From NCBI GenBank assembly GCA_014377045.1, contig JACMQI010000031.1, forward strand, positions 1-52,573: a stretch of DNA of 52,573 nucleotides. The letters are read 5' to 3'. Position 1 is the stretch's first letter; each line of letters opens with the position of its first letter. Positions 43,839-52,525 of the stretch are shown piece by piece. The stretch comes from a candidate division SR1 bacterium (GTDB lineage: Bacteria > Patescibacteriota > JACMRA01). A model generated the notes under the pieces. It saw only the letters and a list, made by a program, of their open reading frames with translations, had not been told where the DNA came from and searched no databases. The position numbers were made by a program, and so were the translations under genes.

Positions 43839-44093
43839 CTATACACGTTTTTCAGTACATTCAAGTCTTGCAGTAAGAGTAGGTAGTGTTTTGGTATAAA
43901 TATAGAATGGTAGACATACTCTGATTAACTTTTCATATAATTCATCCAAGTATATTTCAGCATTTGTAGATAAATTCTTTGTTTTTAAACACTGCCGTGA
44001 TGTCAAAACTTGAGTTGCTTGAAACTTAAAAATTGGAGAAATAAGATATATTAAATTATAGTTAAAATTAATAGCACTACAGCAATTTCTCAT
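43839..44093 (-). CDS. Hypothetical protein, 84 residues
   Basis: A basic protein with five Cys and one moderately hydrophobic N-terminal segment (NLIYLISPIFKF). No motif is known. A clean terminator lies 60 nt downstream on the same strand, which is the main support for a real gene. TAG stop. Confidence 0.5.
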   Translation of the reverse strand: MRNCCSAINFNYNLIYLISPIFKFQATQVLTSRQCLKTKNLSTNAEIYLDELYEKLIRVCLPFYIYTKTLPTLTARLECTEKRV

Positions 44094-44231
44094 ACAACTA
44101 ACATTGTAGTATTTATTTTATCAAATATTGAGTTAGAGCAGTTTTCAACTTAAATAAGTGTAGCTTGACAAGCGTAGAGAAATACAGCACACTAACATAG
44201 CAAACTCCTTGTTATTTTACTGGAAAAAACT

Positions 44232-45272
44232 TTGAATATTACGAAACACCATGTTGAGAAATTTGTGTGGTATTGTACTCATTTAGCTGATCTATTTGGA
44301 AAAGTTAATCTTGATTCTGATACTCAATGCAATTTGTTAGCATATAGTATTGTTATCGGACATAAATATCCGTATCTTTACGAGAGTGATACTATAAAGT
44401 ATGAGAATAGTGCAAAACTCCTAGACAAAACCACGATCATCTCACGGAATTGCTGTTTTAATAATTTTGCAAAATCAAGTGATGATCATATACATCATTG
44501 GCGTAATTATATTTTACAACAATTTTCTTTAGGTATTCATGCTGTTTGTTTACAAGACTTTCCCTATTCTCAAATATCGCACCTTGAGCGACCAGGACAT
44601 ATGGTTTATTTAGCATATGCTATTGCGGATACTGGTGGGTTAATAGTTAACATAATAATTATCAACCCAAAATTTGTTTCTAAATTTGAATTTGAAGAAA
44701 CTGAAGTCTCCTATTTATCAGAACGCTCAACTAATAATCCAAAATTTGCATCAGGTACTTTACTTGTTTGTTTAAAGGATAAAAAATTGACTCTAGGCTC
44801 TCATTATAGTTATCACACTACCAAAGCTCGTTCTCGAGCAATAGAAATGACCAATCGGTTTAGTTTTATCTATGATTTAAACACGATAAATAAATCAGAT
44901 TTGATTATTTGTGGAGACTTTAATCCGCGAACATTGTCTCGCTTGACTGATGAAACATCACTGGAAAGAACTAAACGCAGAAAGCATAGTATCTTGGTTT
45001 ATAATCTTAAACTGATTTGTTTTATTATATTTTCATTGTTAGGAATCACACCATTACAAGAATTAAAAAAATATTCTCGTTATGGAATTATCTGTCCTAA
45101 TACATCTACTATAAAAGATAAATCATTTGGCCCAATTACTCTACCTGCTAGTAAGCTAAATTGGACGTTTGATGCAGTGCAAACAATATTGCCATCCAGT
45201 AAAATAATGATACAAGTTTGTAGTGGAGATGATTTAAGCGATCATTATCCAATCCAAATAACAATACAATAA
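44232..45272 (+). CDS. Endonuclease/exonuclease/phosphatase (EEP)-like protein
   Basis: A protein of 346 residues with the fold signatures of the DNase I/EEP superfamily: an early Asn in SRNCCFNNF, LQDFP in place of the usual metal-binding LQE, LGSHYSYHTTKARSRA, CGDFNPRTLSRL (the GDFN motif) and a C-terminal SDHYPI with the catalytic His. Enzymes of this superfamily cleave phosphodiesters in nucleic acids or lipids. The metal-binding Glu is replaced by Asp. A hydrophobic stretch of about 20 residues (residues 255-275) interrupts the domain. No in-frame ATG precedes the conserved part, so a TTG start is assumed. Confidence 0.7.
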   Translation: MNITKHHVEKFVWYCTHLADLFGKVNLDSDTQCNLLAYSIVIGHKYPYLYESDTIKYENSAKLLDKTTIISRNCCFNNFAKSSDDHIHHWRNYILQQFSLGIHAVCLQDFPYSQISHLERPGHMVYLAYAIADTGGLIVNIIIINPKFVSKFEFEETEVSYLSERSTNNPKFASGTLLVCLKDKKLTLGSHYSYHTTKARSRAIEMTNRFSFIYDLNTINKSDLIICGDFNPRTLSRLTDETSLERTKRRKHSILVYNLKLICFIIFSLLGITPLQELKKYSRYGIICPNTSTIKDKSFGPITLPASKLNWTFDAVQTILPSSKIMIQVCSGDDLSDHYPIQITIQ

Positions 45273-45287
45273 GCTATTAACTCTTAT

Positions 45288-45314
45288 GCTACGTGAAAAC
45301 CACGTGGCTTTTTT
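45288..45314 (+). terminator. Terminator after the EEP gene
   Basis: An eight-pair stem GCTACGTG/CACGTGGC with an AAAAC loop, followed by TTTTTT. Confidence 0.9.
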
Positions 45315-45434
45315 AGCCCTCATAAGTTTTTTTGACCCAATATATCAAATAAAAAAAATTATTGTAATTGACCTTATATATAAGCCATATAGGAGCTAAT
45401 CACTAAATATAGTCTACGTAAACATGGGGAAAAC

Positions 45435-45463
45435 TTGACAATATTTTTATATCTCTCTTTACT
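45435..45463 (+). promoter_or_regulatory. Likely promoter of the HU gene
   Basis: TTGACA (45435-45440) and a weak TTTACT at 17-nt distance. Because the -35 box overlaps the longest possible reading frame, translation must start further downstream, at 45498. Confidence 0.45.
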
Positions 45464-45497
45464 GGCTACTACACCCTACTTAATGGGTGATTACTAT

Positions 45498-45797
45498 ATG
45501 AAAACTACTAAAATCAATCGTACAGAACTTATCGATGCTTTATCTACAGATGCAGGTGTAAGCAAAGCTCAAGCAGAGAAATTCTTAAACAGTTTCGTGG
45601 ATGTTGTTACTGATCACCTTAAAAAAGGCAATGAAGTAAACATCACTGGATTTGGTATCTACCGAGTTGTCAAAAGAAAACCGAGAAAAGGTATCAACCC
45701 AAAAACTCGAGAACCTATGCAGATCGGTTCCTCCGTCTCAGTTGCGTGGAGAGTCGGTAAGACCCTAAAGGAAGCCGTTAGACTCGCTACTAAATAG
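45498..45797 (+). CDS. hup: HU-family DNA-binding protein
   Basis: A nucleoid protein of 99 residues that bends and compacts DNA as a dimer. The HU/IHF pattern is clear: NRTELIDALSTDAGVSKAQA, the turn GNEVNITGFGIYRVVKR, then the DNA-binding arm with RKGINPKTREPM (the RxxRNPxTG-like signature) and a final helix WRVGKTLKEAV. I chose the ATG at 45498 because it matches the family N-terminus; the frame upstream would cover the promoter. A GC-rich terminator follows. Confidence 0.97.
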   Translation: MKTTKINRTELIDALSTDAGVSKAQAEKFLNSFVDVVTDHLKKGNEVNITGFGIYRVVKRKPRKGINPKTREPMQIGSSVSVAWRVGKTLKEAVRLATK

Positions 45798-45832
45798 TTC
45801 GTCGGACTTTCGTAAATTTCTTGTCATAATTG

Positions 45833-45857
45833 TCGCCCCTCGGGGCGTCTAAATTTT
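45833..45857 (+). terminator. Terminator after the HU gene
   Basis: A compact GC-rich hairpin (CGCCC/GGGCG around CTCG), followed by TCTAAATTTTTT. The GC content is very high for this window. Confidence 0.75.
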
Positions 45858-45912
45858 TTACTCTTGATTAAAATACGAATATAGTATATACAACGTTATA
45901 TTTAATACTAAT

Positions 45913-47862
45913 ATGTCTAAGCTTGAGGAATTAATGCTACAATCTAAAGGAGACCTTAATAATAGGAGAATGAGGGGTTTGTCTAGTTTTTATATCAATT
46001 TATTTAGCGCTTCCATATTAAATGGACAAGTTTACATGGATATAGACGCATGGAAGATGTTTGTTGATCCAGGTCTTAACCGGGTAGTTAAATGGAAAGT
46101 GCCCACTGGAGAAGTTTGGGCTAGTGTCAAAGTCGATATGTTTAATCGTGTTGGATTTATTAGTCGTATTTTAGAAAACTATGTGGATAGGGATAGTAAA
46201 TATAATAAACGTGATTTTACTATACTAACATGCGATATACAAGATTTTAATGGATATAATTTTAGCCAGAATGATAATGGTAGTAAAAATGATGGTGGAG
46301 ACTACATGATTAATTCTATTGCACACAAAATAAATATAGCTTGTAGCATATTTTCAAACTATATGAAGTCTGAATACAACGTAAAACAGCGTAACTTAAA
46401 TATAGTGCCCGCTAGATATGGAGGAGATGAGTTTGCTTTATTAATTGAAGGCAAAATCTCGCCAGAACATCTCGACCTTTTTATTGATGATATTAAAAGC
46501 AGAGTTAGTGAAGTATTTGGATACTTTAAAGATAATAATGGTAATATCGAAGTTAGAAATGCCAAACTTAAAAACGATACTATAAATTCGTTTCAAATGC
46601 CAGAAAATCTTGAAGAACAAGATATATTTATACATTTTTTAAAAAATAATAGCCTACTTGATCCTGATGAGTCAAGAGAGATACTTGATGATTTTGAAGG
46701 TGAATCGGTTGATATAATTAACAAAAATACAGTTGTCTATCCTAAAAACACTAAGTCTAATATTGATAAGCTACGCTGGATTACATCAAACAATTTTAGT
46801 TACAAAAATATTATTGATCATATGGATGTGCTAGATAACCATTTTAAAAATACCGAACATTCTGATAAGGCTTTGAAATTTTTTGAGCGCACCATGTATA
46901 ATGACATTTTTCAGCATAAAATAATCCCATATGTTGACTATGTTAGAGAGGTTTCTAGGGGTCATTATAGCGCAATAAGTATTTTTGATGTTGGTTTTTT
47001 AAAAGAAATAAATGAAAAATTTAATTTGGCTAGAGGTGACATAATGTTACAGAGTTTCTTTCAACAAATTTTGATAAATTTGAACCAAGCAGGCTTAGAT
47101 AATGTAGATTTTTCACGTAAAGGAGGTACTTTTTTTATAGGGCTAAAAGATGCTTCTGTTCCTGGTTTGGCTAATCTTATGAGTGGCATAAAAAAAACAA
47201 TTAATAAAGGATTGATATTCAAATATAAGGGTGAGACTATAACTCTACCATGCGGCTCTTCATATAGATTATTTAAAGACGATGAGTTGAGAATATTAAA
47301 AAAAAGAACAAGTATTAATGATTCCCAATTCAAGCAATCAAACCATGTAATTTCTAGTAAAAGAAGTGAGGCAGAGCTTATCAGATATAAAAATATGTGC
47401 ACATATTTAGCAAAAAATCAAATTCTAATGCGAAAGGTTATTAATCTTTTAAATACCAAACTAAAAGGTCAATCTAAGTCTTCTTTAAGTGATAAGACTA
47501 CTTCTACTTGGAATAAAGAACAATTTTGGGTTGATGCGCTTATTGGTCCTACTAACCTTTATTCTGCCTCAAGTGAGTTAGAAGGTGAAGAAAAAAATGA
47601 TAGTTTAACAGATGTTATCCCTGTAAGGTATATTGATAGGTGTAAAGTAGTAAAAACTGTATTTTCTGAGTTATCTGTAGCAGATTATGTTGATCAATTA
47701 GATGATATAATAGAACTGGTAGATATTCTAGAAATAGCTATAAGCAAAATGAAAAATACTAAAGTTATTACAAATTATTCATCCATGTCGCCGTCTGGAT
47801 CAGAAGAAATACTCACATCATCATCTGGATTGGAAGCAAAACTAGAAGGTGAGATAGCCTGA
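45913..47862 (+). CDS. Tandem GGDEF protein, second domain degenerate
   Basis: A cytoplasmic protein of 649 residues. The first GGDEF domain has the metal-binding DIQDFNGYN (about residue 110) and an intact RYGGDEFALLIEG (about 166), so it could make a cyclic dinucleotide. A second domain has FDVGFLKEINEKFNLARGD (about 357) and RKGGTFFIGL (about 401), where the GGDEF motif is lost; it may bind or regulate. No membrane segment or sensor domain is visible. The last 200 residues are helical and end in an acidic Ser-rich tail. It ends in TGA immediately followed by TAA and overlaps the convergent HNH pseudogene by 88 nt. Confidence 0.82.
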   Translation: MSKLEELMLQSKGDLNNRRMRGLSSFYINLFSASILNGQVYMDIDAWKMFVDPGLNRVVKWKVPTGEVWASVKVDMFNRVGFISRILENYVDRDSKYNKRDFTILTCDIQDFNGYNFSQNDNGSKNDGGDYMINSIAHKINIACSIFSNYMKSEYNVKQRNLNIVPARYGGDEFALLIEGKISPEHLDLFIDDIKSRVSEVFGYFKDNNGNIEVRNAKLKNDTINSFQMPENLEEQDIFIHFLKNNSLLDPDESREILDDFEGESVDIINKNTVVYPKNTKSNIDKLRWITSNNFSYKNIIDHMDVLDNHFKNTEHSDKALKFFERTMYNDIFQHKIIPYVDYVREVSRGHYSAISIFDVGFLKEINEKFNLARGDIMLQSFFQQILINLNQAGLDNVDFSRKGGTFFIGLKDASVPGLANLMSGIKKTINKGLIFKYKGETITLPCGSSYRLFKDDELRILKKRTSINDSQFKQSNHVISSKRSEAELIRYKNMCTYLAKNQILMRKVINLLNTKLKGQSKSSLSDKTTSTWNKEQFWVDALIGPTNLYSASSELEGEEKNDSLTDVIPVRYIDRCKVVKTVFSELSVADYVDQLDDIIELVDILEIAISKMKNTKVITNYSSMSPSGSEEILTSSSGLEAKLEGEIA

Positions 47863-48563
47863 TAAACTTTGTACCAATCAGTTCGAATACTTTCTTGAGC
47901 ATCTTTGATAGACACTTTACCTGAACAAATTTGATTGTATAAATAAAACTCTACTTTGTCTTTCTCACGAAAGCCTGGAACGGGCGTGGCTGGCTCGGGC
48001 CAAAGATTTTTGTCATCATTACTACCTCCTATAGATAACGGTATAAAGTTATCTAACTCATAATTACCAGTTGGTTTTGGATAGCTTATTTCGTATGATT
48101 TATAAACAGACTTTTTTTGTAAAACTGGTACATTACGAACTCGCTTTGCGTACCCAGAATCGCATACATCAATTTCGGTGATATTTTAGTAGATCGTACC
48201 AGGAGTTTTGATTGGGTTAGGGTATTTCTCATTTTTAAGTATTCTCAACCCCACAAAAGCTGGTAAGACCGATGCTAAAGTAGTACCATTTATAATTTGT
48301 GTTTCTTTGCTATTTGTCCATGCAACTGACCCTTGTTTACTTGGTTTAGTTTGATTTACTGTATTTGGATTGACGTTATAGGGTGAGTTGTAAAACTACC
48401 AACCAGCTAAAATAAGGGTAATTATGATAAAAATAGCGATGAGAGGGTGCTTACGACCAAAAGTTAACCCTTTTTTGACAGTTTGCTTACTAGTAATACT
48501 ATGAATCAATGATTTTTTTAGGCCAGAAGTTAAATTTTGTTTATAGTTTCGAGGAGCTGGCAT
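47775..48563 (-). pseudogene. Membrane-anchored HNH endonuclease-like pseudogene
   Basis: Reading through a TAG at codon 56 (48396-48398) and a TAA at codon 126 (48186-48188) gives a single frame of 262 residues. It has a basic N-terminus, a membrane anchor (IAIFIIITLILAGW), CDSGYAKRVRNVP, and YELDNFIPLSIGG followed by NLWPEP, which matches the DHxIPLxLGG...NLWP core of a common secreted HNH nuclease family. The usual His of the DH pair is Asn. The end overlaps the GGDEF gene by 88 nt. Two stops plus the lost His indicate decay. Confidence 0.75.
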
Positions 48564-48614
48564 ATCGATATAATAAGTTGCCCTGCAAATAAAGATTTTG
48601 TCAACTCATTAAAT

Positions 48615-48643
48615 TTGTCATAAACGCGAATATGTGGAATAAT
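48615..48643 (+). promoter_or_regulatory. Promoter placed for a leaderless transcript
   Basis: TTGTCA (48615-48620), a 17-nt spacer and AATAAT (48638-48643). The ATG at 48651 follows after 7 nt. Confidence 0.55.
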
Positions 48644-48650
48644 CTATAGT

Positions 48651-49277
48651 ATGGATCAAATTAAACATTTTGATAAATTGGAAAAACCTAAAGAGCCTGA
48701 ATTTGATAAAGACAGTTTTATAGATAACATGGATAAATACAGACTTGAAAATGCTGGCTCAAGAAATTTTGGGATATTTAAGTATCAAAATCAAATAATC
48801 AAGATAGCAAAAAAAGAAAAATCTTTTAAAAAAGAAACTGCACAAGAGCTGAGAGAGGTGATAAAAAGTTTAGGTTTGGCCGAAAGGGTGGTGATACCAA
48901 CTGATATTATTGATCTAGAGTACAATGGAATTCCGTCTAGCCTAGTAGTTATGCCGATAGCTTTTGGTATACAAGCAGATAAATTACCTGGTGATTTTAT
49001 CGATAACATACCTCCTAAACACTTTGATCAATTTGAAAAAGATATCAGGCTTTTGTCAGATTCTGGAGTAGCTATTGATTTAACCAAGCGGTCCAACTTT
49101 TTTTATTCCACAACAAAAGGGTTTGTATTCATAGATATAGATGTTTATACCAAAAAACCAACAAATAAGTTTATTGAAAAAGATGGCAAACAGTTTTACT
49201 ACGAATTTGAGAGATTTCCTTATTTTCCTAAAGAATATACATCAGCAAAAGATTTATTTTTGAATATAAGTAAGTAA
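48651..49277 (+). CDS. Hypothetical protein, remotely kinase-like
   Basis: A soluble protein of 208 residues. The middle contains FGIFKYQNQIIKIAKKE, reminiscent of the beta-strand with the ATP-binding Lys of protein kinase-like folds. Near residue 145 comes GVAIDLTKRSNFFYSTTKG, then FVFIDIDVY, resembling a catalytic loop and the metal-binding DxD of such folds. The usual glycine-rich loop is absent. I regard a pseudokinase- or phosphotransferase-like fold as possible but unproven. Confidence 0.6.
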   Translation: MDQIKHFDKLEKPKEPEFDKDSFIDNMDKYRLENAGSRNFGIFKYQNQIIKIAKKEKSFKKETAQELREVIKSLGLAERVVIPTDIIDLEYNGIPSSLVVMPIAFGIQADKLPGDFIDNIPPKHFDQFEKDIRLLSDSGVAIDLTKRSNFFYSTTKGFVFIDIDVYTKKPTNKFIEKDGKQFYYEFERFPYFPKEYTSAKDLFLNISK

Positions 49278-49484
49278 TTTTATATTATTTTTTACTAATT
49301 GATAGTATTGTTATTATTTACTGATTCATTAAGACCATATTCTTAGTATAACTCACAATTAACATAATTTTTTACTTGACAGTGTATAATTACTTATTGA
49401 TTTTTATATTGGGTGTTTCGCTAATACTCGTATTTTAAATATAATAATTTCAATTTTGTAATTGCACGCAAATTTAATTTATCT

Positions 49485-50333
49485 ATGTCTTATATTACAA
49501 CAACTCATACAAAAGCTTCAAAAGTCAATATTTATTTTGAGGAATACGGTAGCAATACTGCACAAGAGACTATAATTTTAATCCACGGTTGGCCGCTATC
49601 TCTTCGTATGTGGGAACCACAAATAATGCCACTTATAAATGCTGGTTATCGCGTTATAGCTTATGATAGGCGTGGGTTTGGAGATTCAGATCATACCTGG
49701 GACGGTCATGATTATGAAAGTTTGACTGCTGATTTAAACGACTTGCTCCAAGCACAAAACATAACCAATGCAACACTTGTAGGGTTTTCAATGGGTGGAG
49801 GCGAAGTAGCTCATTATATGGGTAATTACGATATTAGTCGAATTAAAAAAGTCGCTTTTATTTCAGCCGTTACGCCATTTTTACTCAAAACTGATGATAA
49901 TCTGGGAGGTGTCGATAATGATGTGTTTGTAGAGATGGAACAGGCTGTACTTGCTGATCGACTTCATTTTTTGGATGGTTTTGGTAAAAAATTTGTAAAT
50001 TGGGATAAATTATTTGGTGAAACAATTTCTAAGGAAATGCTAGATTATAGTTTTCAGATTGCAGCTTTTGCTTCTCCTAGATCGAGTTACTGTCAAATTG
50101 GTGCTTTTGCTCGTACAGACTTTCGGACAGATATTGCCAAGATGATAACTGTACCAGTTCTTATAGTACATGGAGATAGTGACCAGATAGTACCTATCCA
50201 GGCTTCTGGCGCAAGACTTGCAAAAATAATACCAGATGCTATTTATAAGGTTATAGAAAATGCACCTCATGGACTGACTATGACACATGCAGAAGAGTTT
50301 AACACCATATTACTTGATTTTATCAAGAGTTAA
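49485..50333 (+). CDS. Alpha/beta hydrolase (non-heme haloperoxidase-like)
   Basis: A soluble protein of 282 residues with the full alpha/beta-hydrolase layout: oxyanion turn IHGWPLS near residue 33, YDRRGFGDSD near residue 62, nucleophile elbow GFSMGG (Ser near residue 99), acid in VHGDSDQIVP (Asp near residue 228) and the catalytic His in APHGL (near residue 260). This arrangement is typical of the non-heme chloroperoxidase/esterase group. The physiological substrate is unknown. It is convergent with the next gene, 22 nt apart. Confidence 0.93.
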   Translation: MSYITTTHTKASKVNIYFEEYGSNTAQETIILIHGWPLSLRMWEPQIMPLINAGYRVIAYDRRGFGDSDHTWDGHDYESLTADLNDLLQAQNITNATLVGFSMGGGEVAHYMGNYDISRIKKVAFISAVTPFLLKTDDNLGGVDNDVFVEMEQAVLADRLHFLDGFGKKFVNWDKLFGETISKEMLDYSFQIAAFASPRSSYCQIGAFARTDFRTDIAKMITVPVLIVHGDSDQIVPIQASGARLAKIIPDAIYKVIENAPHGLTMTHAEEFNTILLDFIKS

Positions 50334-50355
50334 AATAATACAAGTTCAAATAAAA

Positions 50356-52032
50356 TTATTCATTATTGATGTTGGAGCTAGGTACTGCATACTTAGCTTT
50401 GGCTTCGTCTAAAAGTTGCTCTAGTTTAATTGTTATGGCTTGGCGGGTTGCTTGGGTATCACCACTTTTTTGTAAAATATCTTGTATATGATTCGCAAAT
50501 ATAAGCTCGCTGACAGGTCCGCTATCTTTTATTTGAGTCATGAGAAAATCAAACTGGGGTTTACTACTAAAAATTCCCGTGCGTCCAAAAAATCTTTCGC
50601 CTAAAAATAACTTATTTATATCTGACATAAATTCTACTGAAAACTTCATACTATTTTTTAGTATATCTAGTCTTTTCTGATGACGACCACTAATCTTTTC
50701 AAAAGTTTTTTGCTGTTTTTCAACTTTTTGTGGATCGTATTTAGGTAGTGACATCGCCAATGCTTTAGGACTTGTATTCTCTAAAAAAACCGGAGGCTTA
50801 TCAGTACTGCAAAGACTATTTAAAATCCAGTCCTTTGGATAGCCTTTTTGATACATAATTTGTAAGGCGTTCTTAAGTTCAAATATAGACGATTTGAGTT
50901 CGGTTTCCATTTGCTTGTAACTATTGGTTATCAAAGCTTTATTTTCTGGAGCTAAGTTTTTATTTTCAGATAGCAATTTATTAAATTTACTATTTTCAAT
51001 ACCATAATATGCAAAATAATATTCAAAAGATTTATCAGTAAAATCGTGATTAGGCTCACTAAAAAAAGCCATAACTTCTTCGTTAATACGTAGTTTAATT
51101 GAGTCAAAAAAAGTCTTTAAATTTTTATTTATATTATTTTTTTCATTCCACTTACAAATCTGACTAGTTAAGTTAGTTGCGATATTCGTTTTCTCCAAAT
51201 TTTTTGCGTTAGCTGGGTTTTGTAAACTCATCTCAGCATGAAATAACTCGTGAGTTTTGGTGTCAGTATTATAATCGTTATTAGCATCAATAAACTCTAC
51301 TATAATATTTAATCCTTCTTTTTCAATATAAAAACCACCACATTGAGATTTCCTTGTTTCTTCCTCATTATTTATTAATTTACTATGATATAAATTTTGT
51401 ACTAAATCAAAATCGGATGTTTTAATATTTATGGCAATTGGTAGATATTCCATCTCAAATTCAGGCAATTCGCCTTCATATTTTACTCCTGAAAAGTATT
51501 TTCTTATAAACTCATTTTTATCTTGACTTTTAGCTTTTTCTTGGAGCTTTTTTTGCAGTGATATTTGATATAACATATACTGAATTTTAGGACTCGTAGC
51601 ACCATTTGCAGCTACTTTATCGCATAAAAATCGCTCATATTTACCGTAAAGATAGGATAAATTATCTTTTTGAACTTCAGGCTCTTGAGTTGTATTTTCC
51701 GTAAGAGATTGTATTTCATTTCTAAGTAAGAGCTTTCTACCTGCATATTTTATATATTGATTTGTCACTCCGCCCTTTTGATATACTGTCGCTAATTTCT
51801 CCAAATTTTTGTTTTCTAAATATTCTTTAGCTCGTTTTGGTAATCGCATTATAAAATTCATGGCTTCTTGATCGGTGGGAATTGCAGCGTAAGCATCATT
51901 GATTAATTTTAGGGTAGGGGATTTTTTAAAATCTAGAAATGCATCTAATTTTTCCCTCATCGCACTTTTAGGCTTATTCTTCTGGTTCAAGTTTTCCCTG
52001 TGTTTTGGTATTTGTTTTTCAGGTATGTTCAC
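50356..52032 (-). CDS. Putative zinc metallopeptidase (HExxH), 558 residues
   Basis: A soluble, charged, mostly helical protein without signal peptide. Near residue 260 it has THELFHAEMS, an HExxH zinc site, preceded by a beta-strand (NIIVEFIDAN), the usual order in zincins. About 60 residues later a helix with NEEVMAFFSEPNHDF offers a Glu as third ligand, as in gluzincins. The remaining parts (residues 1-180 and 380-558) match nothing I know. Peptidase function is inferred from the motif; the protein may act inside the cell. Confidence 0.65.
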   Translation of the reverse strand: MNIPEKQIPKHRENLNQKNKPKSAMREKLDAFLDFKKSPTLKLINDAYAAIPTDQEAMNFIMRLPKRAKEYLENKNLEKLATVYQKGGVTNQYIKYAGRKLLLRNEIQSLTENTTQEPEVQKDNLSYLYGKYERFLCDKVAANGATSPKIQYMLYQISLQKKLQEKAKSQDKNEFIRKYFSGVKYEGELPEFEMEYLPIAINIKTSDFDLVQNLYHSKLINNEEETRKSQCGGFYIEKEGLNIIVEFIDANNDYNTDTKTHELFHAEMSLQNPANAKNLEKTNIATNLTSQICKWNEKNNINKNLKTFFDSIKLRINEEVMAFFSEPNHDFTDKSFEYYFAYYGIENSKFNKLLSENKNLAPENKALITNSYKQMETELKSSIFELKNALQIMYQKGYPKDWILNSLCSTDKPPVFLENTSPKALAMSLPKYDPQKVEKQQKTFEKISGRHQKRLDILKNSMKFSVEFMSDINKLFLGERFFGRTGIFSSKPQFDFLMTQIKDSGPVSELIFANHIQDILQKSGDTQATRQAITIKLEQLLDEAKAKYAVPSSNINNE

Positions 52033-52270
52033 CTAACCATTATATGCAATATAATCAATTTGGACAATTTTCGTTTATTGCATTGTATAAATTTTACTTA
52101 TTAATAAGTATACACTACTATCAAGGTATACATTTAATTAATTACTATTTTCAGCTATTTTTAATACAATGAGTATATTTATTCAAAATCTTTAGACTTA
52201 CCTTTTGGGAATCATTTTTGAGTACAGGTATAAAAAAGCATATATATTTCAATATGCATTATTTGTAAGA

Positions 52271-52465
52271 TTATCCGTGAATAATTTGAGTAGTATTTAC
52301 ATCAAATTTGACGAGCGATTCTTCCATATTTCTCATATTAGTGGCTTTAAATTCGCCAAATTTTTGAATATTATCAAGATGTTCTTGAATTTTTTGTTTA
52401 ACTGTACGCTGATCTCCTTGTAGAAGGCGAATAATAGTGGTATTTTCTTTCATTCTAGGTCTCAT
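52271..52465 (-). CDS. Small charged protein, 64 residues
   Basis: MRPRMKENTTIIRLLQGDQ..., a helical, charged small protein with no membrane segment. A TTGACA promoter with acceptable spacing lies upstream, and an AAGGA just before the ATG could serve in initiation (unusually close). The opposite frame (52205-52423) is considered a shadow. Function unknown. Confidence 0.5.
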   Translation of the reverse strand: MRPRMKENTTIIRLLQGDQRTVKQKIQEHLDNIQKFGEFKATNMRNMEESLVKFDVNTTQIIHG

Positions 52466-52495
52466 TCCTTTTTTTATTTCTAATAGCGTAAACTA

Positions 52496-52525
52496 ATTTA
52501 AACATAATTAATTCACCTTTGTCAA
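52496..52525 (-). promoter_or_regulatory. Promoter of the 52271-52465 gene
   Basis: On the minus strand: TTGACA (52525-52520), an 18-nt spacer and TTAAAT (52501-52496). Confidence 0.5.

Noticed and set aside
41035-48563. TAG recoding (amber suppression) to explain interrupted frames
   Set aside because: About 12 intact genes end in TAG at sensible positions, and the interrupted frames also contain TAA or frameshifts, so decay is the simpler explanation.
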